A DNA stretch of 64,000 bases, taken from positions 124,001 through 188,000 of the IMG/VR virus record IMGVR_UViG_3300023174_000050. The stretch is one strand, 5' to 3'. The position numbers and the translations under genes are program-made. Shown piece after piece: positions 47,547-56,578 of this stretch (positions are counted from its first letter, which is position 1; the number at the start of each line of letters is the position of its first letter). This stretch comes from a virus. Below the pieces are notes generated by a model, which worked only from the letters and a program-made list of their open reading frames with translations, ran no database searches and was not told the origin of the DNA.

Positions 47547-47798
47547 ATGTTGAAACAACGTGTTTTGAAAGTACTAGAGTCTGGTCGTCAGTTTACCCCA
47601 GCTCAATTGGCAGGTCTTACAGGTAGCTCTGAAGACAGCATTCGTCCCCGTATCAGCGAACTTCGCGCAGAAGGTTATGCTGTTTACACTAACCAAACTA
47701 AGAATGGTAAAACCGCTTACCGTCTAGGCACACCAAGCCGTAAAATGGTAGCCGCTGCTTACGCAATGTTCGGCGGAGACGCATTTAGCCGCGCTTAA
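47547..47798 (+). CDS. Winged-helix DNA-binding protein
   Basis: An 83-residue protein with a winged-helix fold: LKVLESGRQFTPAQLAGLTG, then the recognition helix SIRPRISELRAEG and a beta wing YAVYTNQTKNGKTAYRLG. The size suits a small regulator of early genes. Its own promoter lies upstream. No direct target sites were seen. Confidence 0.75.
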   Translation: MLKQRVLKVLESGRQFTPAQLAGLTGSSEDSIRPRISELRAEGYAVYTNQTKNGKTAYRLGTPSRKMVAAAYAMFGGDAFSRA

Positions 47799-47850
47799 TG
47801 CAAACATACGAGCACTCCCCCTACCTTTTATCGCAACGATAAAAAAGTGC

Positions 47851-47878
47851 TTCCGTAAGGCGTAAGCGGAATCTTTTT
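47851..47878 (+). terminator. Terminator
   Basis: TTCCG and CGGAA form a short stem followed by TCTTTTT. An earlier hairpin, TTTTATCG/CGATAAAA, lies just upstream. Both end the winged-helix transcript. Confidence 0.65.
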
Positions 47879-47900
47879 ATAATTTGACTTTGAACACATC

Positions 47901-48464
47901 ATGACACACAATTTTGAAGACCCAGTAATTCGTAAAGAAGCAAAGCGTTTACATTTAATTCGTCGTATTGATGCAAGACCATTAACTGAAGAAGAAGATG
48001 CCATGGCAACTGCCTTTGGTAAATGGGACTATCAAAAGAAGAAAGATAATTTGACTCCCTCACAAAAAGAAGCTATTCGTAAAAAAGTACGAGAAGTTGC
48101 GAGAGCAAAAAAAGCATTACCTGAGAACTTTGGTAAGCTTGAATTTACTGCTCTAAAGAATCGAGTTAAAGCAAAGGCCAAGGATGGTCGAGTAATGGGT
48201 TTCAACCTTACTCCTGAGTATATTCAAAAGGTTTTTGATGAGTGCAAAGGCAAGTGCACACTAACAGGTATTGATTACAGTATGGAATTAGGTACCAAAA
48301 AGAAACGTAATCCGTTTCGCCCTAGTGTGGATCGTATCAGTTCCAGCAAAGGATATGTCAAGGGTAACATTCAAATTGTTTTAGCAATTGTGAACACTAT
48401 GAAAATGGACTACACCGACGATATTTTACATCCGGTAATTAAGGCATGGGCTGCCAAAATTTAA
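47901..48464 (+). CDS. HNH-like endonuclease
   Basis: A 187-residue protein. The C-terminal half has a Cys pair (DECKGKCTLTGIDYS) and PSVDRISSSKGYVKGNIQIV, the HNH-like zinc-type nuclease pattern of phages (...VDRI...GYxxxN...). The N-terminal half is helical and basic. It may be a homing or packaging nuclease. A strong terminator follows. Confidence 0.65.
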   Translation: MTHNFEDPVIRKEAKRLHLIRRIDARPLTEEEDAMATAFGKWDYQKKKDNLTPSQKEAIRKKVREVARAKKALPENFGKLEFTALKNRVKAKAKDGRVMGFNLTPEYIQKVFDECKGKCTLTGIDYSMELGTKKKRNPFRPSVDRISSSKGYVKGNIQIVLAIVNTMKMDYTDDILHPVIKAWAAKI

Positions 48465-48480
48465 AGTTAAAAACCCCTTT

Positions 48481-48505
48481 AGGGCGCTTCGGCGCCCTTT
48501 TTTTT
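48481..48505 (+). terminator. Rho-independent terminator
   Basis: GGGCGC and GCGCCC around TTCG, then eight Ts. It separates the early-type genes from the late operon at 48565. Confidence 0.9.
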
Positions 48506-48531
48506 GCTTAGTTTACACTAATGTCTGTAGG

Positions 48532-48539
48532 TATAAATA
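48532..48539 (+). promoter_or_regulatory. T4-type late promoter
   Basis: TATAAATA, 25 bases before the first gene of the operon with capsid-targeting-like N-termini. Confidence 0.78.
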
Positions 48540-48564
48540 TTATGTACTTATATAAGGGCGTATC

Positions 48565-48798
48565 ATGGAATCATTCAAAAGTTATGTAGAAAAACATACA
48601 CCAAAGCTAGTCCAAAAACTACACCATCCCGATAAAACCAATTATAATTTATACGCGAAGGGCAATGGATCACATCATATTAAAGATATCCACGGTGAAG
48701 TATTACACACATTCAAAGGAATGTCTGCAAAAGAAATAGTAACTTCATTAAAAGGATTGGGATTTAAGGAAGGGCACCATGCTAAATTCCATAAGTGA
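48565..48798 (+). CDS. Small late protein, capsid-targeting-like N-terminus
   Basis: A 77-residue protein starting MESFKSYVEKHTP, similar to the T4 capsid-targeting sequence (MKTYQEFIAE-type). It is basic and rich in His and Lys. It overlaps the next gene by 20 bases. A possible internal head protein. Confidence 0.6.
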   Translation: MESFKSYVEKHTPKLVQKLHHPDKTNYNLYAKGNGSHHIKDIHGEVLHTFKGMSAKEIVTSLKGLGFKEGHHAKFHK

Positions 48799-49771
48799 AA
48801 GAGCATTGCAATCTGACGCAGCAGGTGCTAACCAGACAAGAGGTGCTTATAATGAGCATATGTTTGCCTATCATTTAAATGGTATGAAATGGACAGACTC
48901 TGATCATAAGAATCAGGCAATGAAGTTAAAGAAAAGTTTAGATTCTATAGGCCCCCAAGAAGCAAGAATACAAGATGACAGAGCGAAAGAACAAGCGTCT
49001 GCATTTTTAGATCATGCAAAAAGTTTAGGATATTCTGGAGTAGATGAAATACACAATACTGCGAAGGCGGGTGGTATAGAAGCTGCTACAGGAATAAAAT
49101 TAAGCCAGCAGGAAAATCCATCAGATATAATTGTAAAATTTAAAAAGAAACCGGCAAAAGCAACTCATGGATTTTTTGGCGCATCATTAAAATCTTCAAC
49201 CGCAGCAAAAATTGGTTTTCACAATGGCGGCGCTGGTACTATGGATAAAGAACTTGGTACAAACATTGAGGCTATTGCAAAAGAACGACACGAAAATTTT
49301 AGAAAGAAAAATAACTTATCTACAGCAGTAGGTGAGAGAGCCAAACAAATTAAAGGCGAAGGTGACCAAAAAAGAAATAATTCTTTATATGATGCTGCAT
49401 CCGAGGCGGCAAATAATACTCATGAGGATATTAGAAATCATTTAAATGATCACTATTCTGGTATGAAACAAAAAGATTTAAAGAGTCATTTACTTAATAC
49501 ATTTTTAAAAGCAGATTCTAGTAAAGAAAATATTCCTTATGTTAAAGCACACGGAAGAGGCGGCGGCGATAAAGATGCATCTGCACATATAGAAGCACCT
49601 CACGACAATCCTGTATATCATGCAATTAAAAATGCTAATAACATAACAATGGAAAAATCTGGTAAATCATATTTGCGAGTAATGGCAGATGGAAAGAAAG
49701 CATTTTCTATTCAAGTGAAACATAATAATGAGCCAATGGCATCGTCAATTAAAATATTAGGACAACCATGA
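48779..49771 (+). CDS. Late protein, nuclease-like features
   Basis: A 330-residue protein. NEHMFAYHLNG, then PSDIIVKF and GASLKSS, resembles the E...D...xLK set of PD-(D/E)XK-type nucleases, which would put it among packaged or late DNA-processing enzymes. The identification is a pattern-level guess. It has no capsid-targeting-like start itself. It overlaps both neighbours. Confidence 0.5.
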   Translation: MLNSISERALQSDAAGANQTRGAYNEHMFAYHLNGMKWTDSDHKNQAMKLKKSLDSIGPQEARIQDDRAKEQASAFLDHAKSLGYSGVDEIHNTAKAGGIEAATGIKLSQQENPSDIIVKFKKKPAKATHGFFGASLKSSTAAKIGFHNGGAGTMDKELGTNIEAIAKERHENFRKKNNLSTAVGERAKQIKGEGDQKRNNSLYDAASEAANNTHEDIRNHLNDHYSGMKQKDLKSHLLNTFLKADSSKENIPYVKAHGRGGGDKDASAHIEAPHDNPVYHAIKNANNITMEKSGKSYLRVMADGKKAFSIQVKHNNEPMASSIKILGQP

Positions 49772-50931
49772 TATCTTTCTTTCAATATTTAACTGAAGCT
49801 AAAAGTAAAGCCATACCTCACCTATCACACTTAGGTGGCGAGGAACACTTGTATGGTAAAGATAGAGCCAATGATGAGATGTCTCGTATGGAAGACATGT
49901 CTAAGTATTTTAAAGGCGAAAAATCTAATGTAGATACTGTAGGAATTAAGGCAGACGGTTCGCCATCGTTTGAAATGGGGCACGTAGTAAATCCGCATAC
50001 AGATAAAAGAGAATTTGGAGTAGCATATAAAGGTGCAGCCAAAGGTTATGCATTCTCTCAATCAGACGTTAATAGAATGTTTGGTCACAATGAGCATCTA
50101 AAATCTAAGATGTCGCAACTATTAGAACATGGACATAAGATAGTAGGACCTATACATGGTGTCATTCAGGGCGACTTTATGGGGAGCAAAAAAGATGGCA
50201 CCATAAAAAAAGAAGGTAACGAAGTAACACATAAAGAAAATTTAATTAAATATCATTATCCTGCAAATTCGGATGAGGGCAAAGAATTACAAAAAGCAAA
50301 AATAAGTGTATCCCTGCATACAAGAATAGATAAAGAAAATCCAGAGTATAATATTGATACTAAAAAATTACACGAACACCCAGACGTACACGTATTCAAT
50401 AATAAATTAAATAAAGAAAATGTACACTATACACCTGAGGATGATAAAGAATACCAATCCAATATGGACAAGGCAAAAAAGAGTTTAGGTAAAATAAAAA
50501 ATCACGATGAGCTTGTCGAAGGACACTCTGAGCATCTACAAACATACATCAATAAAACCGTTAGAGAAGGAACTGCCCCATCCGCATCCGGTTACAAGAA
50601 ACATCTACACGAAAAACTAATGAAGGAAGTAGATAAGGTTTCTAGAGAAGATACTAAGAAACGCAAAAAAGAACACGCCGAATCAATGGCAGAAGATGTG
50701 GAAAATAATAAGGAAGACTTTACTCATCTTTTTACTGCGCATAAACATTTAGACAAAGCAAAGAATGTATTCTTAAGAACACTTGAGAATAGTGGACAGA
50801 ATCAAAAACACACTATTAATGGTGTGTCAACTAAGCCAGAGGGATTTGTAGTATCCTATAAAGATGGTAACCCTCGCAAGATTGTTAACCGAAGCAAAGA
50901 AGGCTTCTCCGGACAGAACTTAAACAAATGA
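49768..50931 (+). CDS. Ligase-like nucleotidyltransferase candidate, capsid-targeting-like N-terminus
   Basis: A 387-residue protein. It starts MISFFQYLTEAK, like the T4 capsid-targeting signal. Then KADG (K61-G64, in IKADGSPSFEMG) matches the nucleotidylated motif I of DNA/RNA ligases and capping enzymes. Near the C-terminus, EGFVVSYK (from E358) and RKIVNRS (K371) resemble motifs IV and V. It may resemble DUF6267 proteins of T4-like phages. The distance between motifs is larger than in minimal ligases, so the assignment is tentative. Confidence 0.5.
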   Translation: MISFFQYLTEAKSKAIPHLSHLGGEEHLYGKDRANDEMSRMEDMSKYFKGEKSNVDTVGIKADGSPSFEMGHVVNPHTDKREFGVAYKGAAKGYAFSQSDVNRMFGHNEHLKSKMSQLLEHGHKIVGPIHGVIQGDFMGSKKDGTIKKEGNEVTHKENLIKYHYPANSDEGKELQKAKISVSLHTRIDKENPEYNIDTKKLHEHPDVHVFNNKLNKENVHYTPEDDKEYQSNMDKAKKSLGKIKNHDELVEGHSEHLQTYINKTVREGTAPSASGYKKHLHEKLMKEVDKVSREDTKKRKKEHAESMAEDVENNKEDFTHLFTAHKHLDKAKNVFLRTLENSGQNQKHTINGVSTKPEGFVVSYKDGNPRKIVNRSKEGFSGQNLNK

Positions 50932-51362
50932 TAAATTTTAAATCTTACATCAAAGAAGAAACAATTTTAGATGAGTTGTTTGATATAGTAGAAGACTATA
51001 TAGAAACTTTATCCGCGGAACAGGGAATAGACTCCGAAGTCCTTTGGGAACATTATGAGGATACAGATGATGATACTCTATTTGGTTTAGCCGAAGATTG
51101 GCAAGACTCCAAATACAAGAATCCAGAAGGCGGTTTGACCAAATCTGGGGTAATGGCTTATAGAAGAGAACATCCCGGAAGCAAACTACAAACTGCTGTT
51201 ACTACTAAACCATCTAAACTAAAGCCCGGAAGTAAAGCAGCAAATCGTCGTAAATCCTTTTGTGCTCGTATGGGCGGAATGAAGAAGCGCTTAACATCTG
51301 CAAAGACTGCTAGAGATCCTGATTCAAGAATCAATAAAGCTCTGCGTAAGTGGAATTGTTAA
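50928..51362 (+). CDS. Late protein with DUF6321-like C-terminus, capsid-targeting-like N-terminus
   Basis: A 144-residue protein starting MINFKSYIKEETILDE. The C-terminal part, GGLTKSGVMAYRREHPGSKL, then RRKSFCARMGGMKKR and ALRKWNC, is a pattern I know from cyanophages (DUF6321-like). An acidic middle (VEDYIETLS, YEDTDDDT) separates them. A basic Cys-containing end suits a DNA-binding head protein. Confidence 0.65.
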   Translation: MINFKSYIKEETILDELFDIVEDYIETLSAEQGIDSEVLWEHYEDTDDDTLFGLAEDWQDSKYKNPEGGLTKSGVMAYRREHPGSKLQTAVTTKPSKLKPGSKAANRRKSFCARMGGMKKRLTSAKTARDPDSRINKALRKWNC

Positions 51363-51447
51363 TGCTAGAATCAACCGGGGTACATAGACAATGATAACAT
51401 CGAGTCAATAGAAAGTCAATATATTTTGAATAACTTTGGAGTAGTAT

Positions 51448-51612
51448 ATGAGTTGGTATAATAGAAAACCTAGATTAAAGGAACCTAAGAAATTGATTTC
51501 TCCTAAACACATTAGTCCTGCAACGGAGAAGATACTAAAAGATACTAAAAAAAGGGTATCAGCTAAAGAAATTGTCGATGAGAATCCAGTACACAAACAT
51601 ATACAGAATTAA
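51448..51612 (+). CDS. Small basic protein, MSWYNRKPR-type
   Basis: A 54-residue protein: MSWYNRKPRLKEPKKLISPK, HISPATEKILKDTKKR. It is basic, follows GGAG, and has a close relative in memory in other T4-like phages (MSWFKRKPK-type). Function unknown. Confidence 0.6.
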   Translation: MSWYNRKPRLKEPKKLISPKHISPATEKILKDTKKRVSAKEIVDENPVHKHIQN

Positions 51613-51628
51613 CCAAACAATCAAAACA

Positions 51629-51636
51629 TATAAATA
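51629..51636 (+). promoter_or_regulatory. T4-type late promoter
   Basis: TATAAATA, 30 bases before the adenylyltransferase-like gene. Confidence 0.7.
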
Positions 51637-51666
51637 AGTAGATACAACTAAATTCTAATAGATTTC

Positions 51667-53502
51667 ATGAACTTTAAAGACTATATCAAAGAAGCCGCAG
51701 CAAAGGCTAAAAAGCCTGAGAAACCGGAGGAAACCACGGCGGTAATGGCTTTTGGCAGAATGAATCCTCCCACAGTTGGGCATGAAAAACTTATCAATAA
51801 ACTACATGATGTTGCATCTGATCACAAAGGTGAGGCTCATTTATTTACATCTCATAGCCAGGGTACTGCAAAAGACCCTTTAGATCAAAAAACAAAAATT
51901 GGTTACCTTCATAGTATTGTTCCGGGCGGTATGCAGGTACATGGTTCGACAAAAGAAAAGCCTACCTTCTTGCACGCCGCAGCAAAGTTATATGCACAAG
52001 GTCATAAACATTTGGTGATGGTTGCTGGCTCTGATAGAGTGGATGAATACAGAAACATATTGGAAAAATATAATGACGGAAAAGAACATGCACATGGCAA
52101 GTATAAATTTAAATCTATAAAGGTTGTTTCCGCTGGACAAAGAGATCCTGATGCAGAAGGCATCGAAGGTATGTCTGGAACAAAGATGCGAGATTATGCC
52201 AGGGGTAATCGTATAGATAAATTTAAGACTGGGTTGCCTGACGTATTAAAAGCTCATGCACAAGAAATTGCTAATCACATTCGTGCAGTAAAAGTCAAAG
52301 GTGTGGATATAAAAGAGGATTATGAAAATCCTTATCGCTTTGATGATGCCACTCCTCAAGGCACGGAGTATATGAAAAAGATGACTCCGGGACAAAAAAT
52401 AGAATGCGTTACTGGCGTATGGAGTGAAAAATTAGGTACCTGTGTATCTGTTAGAGAAGCTTATATACAAAACGAAATATTTAAACTTAATGATATAGTT
52501 GAAGCAATGAATGGCGACAAAGGCCCTATAGTATTCAGAGGTTCGGCGTATGTTACTATACAATTGAAAGAAGGTAAGTCTGTGAAGCATTGGTTAAAAG
52601 ATATACAAGAGTCCAGTACAAAAGAAACTATTGCTCTTACTAAACCTGCAAGAAAAGTTATAGAAAATAAAACACCTGCATTATTCATGTCTAAAAAGCA
52701 ATTGGAGGAAATGAATAATAATAGAATGGAACTGGAATATAATGGATATCAAACAGACCATTTACATATGTGCCCGGGTGCTTCTGCACAATTAAAAGAA
52801 TTAATAAAAAGAACTGATTTAAATCCAACATATATACTACAAGCAGTTCAAGCATCAGATCAATATTTAGGTATTGAAGAAGAAGCGAAGAAAAAAGGAT
52901 TTGCAGACGATCAAATGGTTCACGACTTTAATATGAAACTTGCGATTGCTCATGACACACTTAATATGCTAGGTTATCCTGATAAAGATTTAATGTATAT
53001 GTCTAAGCATATACAAGATATGGCAAAATTATCTATGCACAAAGATGGTTCATTTGCCAACGAAACAGAAAATACAGTACCAACTTTCGGTTCAGGGGAT
53101 GCGTCCGAAAGTTATATTCCTAATGTTAAGGAGACGATAACAATGTCCAATTTAAGAAAACGAATTGCGGAAATGACAAATAATGTGTCGACTCCTGCGC
53201 CCCAATATACAAACTCAGGCAATTATCCTGAAGATCCCCCTACTGCTCATAGAGATGTAAATTTATCAGGTAGTAAAGAAGTTTATCATGGTATAGATCA
53301 TACTATAGATTTAAAAGGTTTTGATGGTAAACCTCTTGGTTTAGTTTCATTTAAATCTTTTCTTGCATCACCCGAAACCAGTAAAATAGAAAAAGAAAAA
53401 GGCGACGCTATGCAAGATGTACATAGAGCAAAGGCCGAATTAGCAGTACATTCTTCTGCATATAAATTAATGAGAAAATACCAACAATCGAGTTTACCAT
53501 GA
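51667..53502 (+). CDS. Adenylyltransferase-like protein with long C-terminal extension, capsid-targeting-like N-terminus
   Basis: A 611-residue protein. After MNFKDYIKEAAAKAK it has FGRMNPPTVGHEKL (H39 of the TxGH nucleotide-binding motif), a VMVAGSDRVDEYRNIL segment, and EGMSGTKMRDYA, the ISSTxxR-type site of NMNAT and cytidylyltransferases. About 400 residues of unknown sequence follow, with CPGASAQLKELI and repeated helical parts. Substrate could be NMN or a similar nucleotide. It may be capsid-packaged. Confidence 0.65.
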   Translation: MNFKDYIKEAAAKAKKPEKPEETTAVMAFGRMNPPTVGHEKLINKLHDVASDHKGEAHLFTSHSQGTAKDPLDQKTKIGYLHSIVPGGMQVHGSTKEKPTFLHAAAKLYAQGHKHLVMVAGSDRVDEYRNILEKYNDGKEHAHGKYKFKSIKVVSAGQRDPDAEGIEGMSGTKMRDYARGNRIDKFKTGLPDVLKAHAQEIANHIRAVKVKGVDIKEDYENPYRFDDATPQGTEYMKKMTPGQKIECVTGVWSEKLGTCVSVREAYIQNEIFKLNDIVEAMNGDKGPIVFRGSAYVTIQLKEGKSVKHWLKDIQESSTKETIALTKPARKVIENKTPALFMSKKQLEEMNNNRMELEYNGYQTDHLHMCPGASAQLKELIKRTDLNPTYILQAVQASDQYLGIEEEAKKKGFADDQMVHDFNMKLAIAHDTLNMLGYPDKDLMYMSKHIQDMAKLSMHKDGSFANETENTVPTFGSGDASESYIPNVKETITMSNLRKRIAEMTNNVSTPAPQYTNSGNYPEDPPTAHRDVNLSGSKEVYHGIDHTIDLKGFDGKPLGLVSFKSFLASPETSKIEKEKGDAMQDVHRAKAELAVHSSAYKLMRKYQQSSLP

Positions 53503-53936
53503 ACGAAAATTTAATAGATGCCTTACAAAAAGTTTTATCAAATACATTTACAATGTATTATAAAGCACATTCTTCTCATTGGAATGTAGAAGGATCTAAT
53601 TTCCCTCAGTATCATGAATTTTTTGAAAATATTTATACTGAACTATGGGCAGCAGTGGATGATATTGCCGAAAAAATTAGACAACTTGATGGTTATACTC
53701 CATCATCATTGGCAGAATTAATGTCTCATTCTATGGTGTCGGAAAACACTGAGCATTTAACTGCTGCAGAATATATTTCTAAATTAATAGATGCAAATAA
53801 TTTAGTATTAGCATCTTTATTAATGGCGTATAAAGAAGCAGAAGCGGTTACTGAAATTGGTGTGTCTAATTTTATTCAGGATAGAGTAATGGCACAGCAA
53901 AAACATGGCTGGATGTTAAAATCAACAGCAAAATGA
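53499..53936 (+). CDS. dps: Dps-like ferritin
   Basis: A 145-residue protein with the Dps core: YYKAHSSHWNVEG (with the ferroxidase His), YHEFFENIYTEL and AAVDDIAEKIRQL (with Asp and Glu). It lacks the long basic N-terminus that binds DNA in E. coli Dps, and no capsid signal is seen. In T4-like phages such proteins may shield DNA in capsids or protect the host cell. It overlaps both neighbours by 4 bases in the late operon. Confidence 0.85.
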   Translation: MNENLIDALQKVLSNTFTMYYKAHSSHWNVEGSNFPQYHEFFENIYTELWAAVDDIAEKIRQLDGYTPSSLAELMSHSMVSENTEHLTAAEYISKLIDANNLVLASLLMAYKEAEAVTEIGVSNFIQDRVMAQQKHGWMLKSTAK

Positions 53937-54376
53937 TTTCATTCAAAGAATTTATTGAGGTCGAAATAACTGAAGAAGATATTGATGCTTTGATAGAAAG
54001 TCTTGAATGGGAAGATGTAATAGATTTGTTTGATACTGAAGATATGATTTTAGAAGATATTAGTTCTTCGCAAAGATTAAAGATGTCAACAAAGACCAGA
54101 TCAAGAAAACATTTGTTGGCGTTGGCTAGAAATATTAAGTTAAAAAGATCTGCTGCTTTGCCCATATTGAAAAAAAGATCTGTAACAGATGCTCGCAAAT
54201 TACTCATGAGAAAATTTTTAAAGGGCAGAGATAAGAAGCATTTATCTGCAGGCGAAAAGAATAGACTTGAAACACGTGTAGCTGCAGCATTATCCATGAT
54301 GAAAAATTTACCTACAAAATTGTTACCTAAGGTAAGACAATTAGAACGAACAAGATTAGCGAACAAGGGCAAATAA
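53933..54376 (+). CDS. Basic late protein, capsid-targeting-like N-terminus
   Basis: A 147-residue protein. MISFKEFIEVEITEED is followed by an acidic part (IESLEWEDVIDLFDTED) and a strongly basic half (TKTRSRKHLLALARNIKLKR). The switch from acidic to basic is usual for head-associated proteins that bind DNA. It starts inside the Dps gene. No enzyme motif. Confidence 0.65.
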   Translation: MISFKEFIEVEITEEDIDALIESLEWEDVIDLFDTEDMILEDISSSQRLKMSTKTRSRKHLLALARNIKLKRSAALPILKKRSVTDARKLLMRKFLKGRDKKHLSAGEKNRLETRVAAALSMMKNLPTKLLPKVRQLERTRLANKGK

Positions 54377-55449
54377 TGAAAACATTAAGTAGTTTAAGAC
54401 AGGAAGTATCCGAAGCCAAAAAAATGAAGGGTGAAGATCCTTGCTGGACAGGTTATAAGATGCTAGGTACAAAAGACAAGGGCGGCAAACAAGTTCCTAA
54501 TTGTATTCCTGAAGAAATTGAATCCATTGATGAAATATCTACAAAAGGATATTATACTGCTGCTGCCAAGAGTAGACTGAGTAATGCTGTTAAAGTAGCA
54601 TCTAGTATGGGTACAGATAAACAGGCAAAGACAAAACTTGATGCTCGCAATGCCGGAATGAAACGCGTTGAAAAACGAACTCAGGATGATATGAAAAAAG
54701 CAAACTCTGGTCCTCAAAAGCCAAGAGTAGAAAAAGAACCTACCGAAGCCGAACGTCGTGGTTACGGTCAAGGTCGCTACATGGGCGATAGTTATGAACC
54801 AAATGCTTCTACACAAATTTATGAAAAAAATAAAGATGAGAAAGAATATGGTTATGAAGGCGACATGGCTCTAAATCAATTGAAAACATTAGTGCGATGT
54901 GCTGAAATGATTGAAGATATGCTAAAGCCAGATACTGATTTACCAGAATGGGTTCAATCTAAAATTACTCTGGCTACTGACTACATTCAAACTGCAGCCG
55001 ACTATATGTACTCTGAGATGAATGAAGAGAATAATTTAATTGATGAAGCAGACCAAACAGACGAATCCAGAAAATCATACTATATCAATAGCAGAGCAAG
55101 AAAAGATCCTGCAGTTGCGCTTGCAAGAAAACAAAGAAGAAACTTTAGAAATCCTCCAATGGTGAGAGGCAAAAATGTAAACTTAGAAAATGTTTCCGGG
55201 CCACTCGCCGAGGCGTTAAGTGCAAGAGATAGATTGACAATGGCTATGAATAGAGAAAAAGAAAAACGTGAAGCGCACGAAAAGGCAAGTGAAGCAAGAG
55301 AAGCTGCAAAAAAAATGTCTCAGCAACCTACGCAACCCGAACAAAAAATTAAAGAAGGCATTGCAAGTTTAATATCTAATAATATTAAAAAAGTAACTGC
55401 AACCAAACCCACTCCTCAACAAAAGGCCGATATTAGGCTTAATAAATAA
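54376..55449 (+). CDS. Late protein, cyanophage-type, possible capsid-targeting start
   Basis: A 357-residue protein. The start is MKTLSSLRQEVSEAKKMK, which is weaker as a capsid signal. It contains the DPCWTGYKMLGTKDKGGK pattern, known from cyanophages and of unknown function, and a long Lys/Glu-rich part with a coiled-coil-like stretch (NREKEKREAHEKASEAR). It is probably a structural or internal protein. Confidence 0.6.
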   Translation: MKTLSSLRQEVSEAKKMKGEDPCWTGYKMLGTKDKGGKQVPNCIPEEIESIDEISTKGYYTAAAKSRLSNAVKVASSMGTDKQAKTKLDARNAGMKRVEKRTQDDMKKANSGPQKPRVEKEPTEAERRGYGQGRYMGDSYEPNASTQIYEKNKDEKEYGYEGDMALNQLKTLVRCAEMIEDMLKPDTDLPEWVQSKITLATDYIQTAADYMYSEMNEENNLIDEADQTDESRKSYYINSRARKDPAVALARKQRRNFRNPPMVRGKNVNLENVSGPLAEALSARDRLTMAMNREKEKREAHEKASEAREAAKKMSQQPTQPEQKIKEGIASLISNNIKKVTATKPTPQQKADIRLNK

Positions 55450-55473
55450 AAAGAACAATAGAAGGAAACCATT

Positions 55474-56520
55474 ATGAACTTACTAGACCCAACAAACCAC
55501 AGAATCTCTAATAGCCTATTTGATGCTATTAATAAAGTGAGACGCGGAGAACCTCAACAATTGGTTGAGAATGAAGAAACTTCTGTAGAAGAAGGTAGAG
55601 TAGATGGTGCACACTATTGCGCTACTCATGTAGAACATTCTTTATATGGGGAAGGTGAATGCATCTCCGAAGATCACGCTGCACCGGATGAAAATGGAAA
55701 CATTTCCTGGTACAACGTTAAATTTCCTGATGGCAATCGCAGAATTCAAACCGAAGCAATGAAAATTAAAAAAGCTAAAATGCACGAGCATGCTATTAAA
55801 GATGGCGAAACTATTGAAGAAGCAGACACCGTAGAAGAAGGTAATGATGGTAATTTAGCAAATAACTATCCTCCATATGATAAAGTTACAAGAGGCGATG
55901 TAATTGCTGGTCGTTTGGGTAAAGACCAAATGGGTGGTAAGAAAAAAGTTAAATCGGATGCTTCATCTGTAAAAGAATCTAGATCTAAAGGTACTGCATT
56001 TGATATGTCTATGCCAAGCCAAATTCCAAAGGCACCTGGCGAATTGACAGGTCACACTGCTAAGAAAACTAAAACCGGTGTTGAATATACTAAGAATCCA
56101 CCTAAGCAGCCCAAGGATACCGGTGTTCCTCATTCTCCAAAAAAGAAAGCAATGAAGGAAGGCATTTCTCAAACCGTTATCAATTATAATGATTTCGTTT
56201 TAGAAGTAACTGATAATCCTACATACGGCGATTATCTAAAAGCATTGCAATCTATGGTTGGTGAATCCAACGAAGAACTACAAAAAGATATCGTTAGTAT
56301 TGCTACAGAAGCATTTAACGAAAAATACGAAGATGTGATTATTGAATCGCATACTAAACAAATCTTTGAAAATAAATTTAAGCAATTCCGCGAAGCGGGT
56401 TCTAAAGTTGTAAGTGAAAGTTATATGGTAGAATCAGGTGACCCTTATGTCGAGTATGTTTTAGAAAAAAATGGTGAACGCATTCAATACATTCATATCG
56501 GAACAATAGAAAAGAAATAA
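55474..56520 (+). CDS. Late conserved protein with beta-rich and helical halves
   Basis: A 348-residue protein with GAHYCATHVEHSLYGEGECI and ENGNISWYNVKFPDGNRRI early, both known in cyanophage proteins of unknown function, and a middle Thr/Lys-rich region. It closes the group of late genes with capsid-targeting-like starts. A virion role is likely. Confidence 0.6.
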   Translation: MNLLDPTNHRISNSLFDAINKVRRGEPQQLVENEETSVEEGRVDGAHYCATHVEHSLYGEGECISEDHAAPDENGNISWYNVKFPDGNRRIQTEAMKIKKAKMHEHAIKDGETIEEADTVEEGNDGNLANNYPPYDKVTRGDVIAGRLGKDQMGGKKKVKSDASSVKESRSKGTAFDMSMPSQIPKAPGELTGHTAKKTKTGVEYTKNPPKQPKDTGVPHSPKKKAMKEGISQTVINYNDFVLEVTDNPTYGDYLKALQSMVGESNEELQKDIVSIATEAFNEKYEDVIIESHTKQIFENKFKQFREAGSKVVSESYMVESGDPYVEYVLEKNGERIQYIHIGTIEKK

Positions 56521-56578
56521 ATTATAATCGACAGTACAAGGTCGTTAGCTTGTTCGAAAAGACATAAAGGAGAAAATA

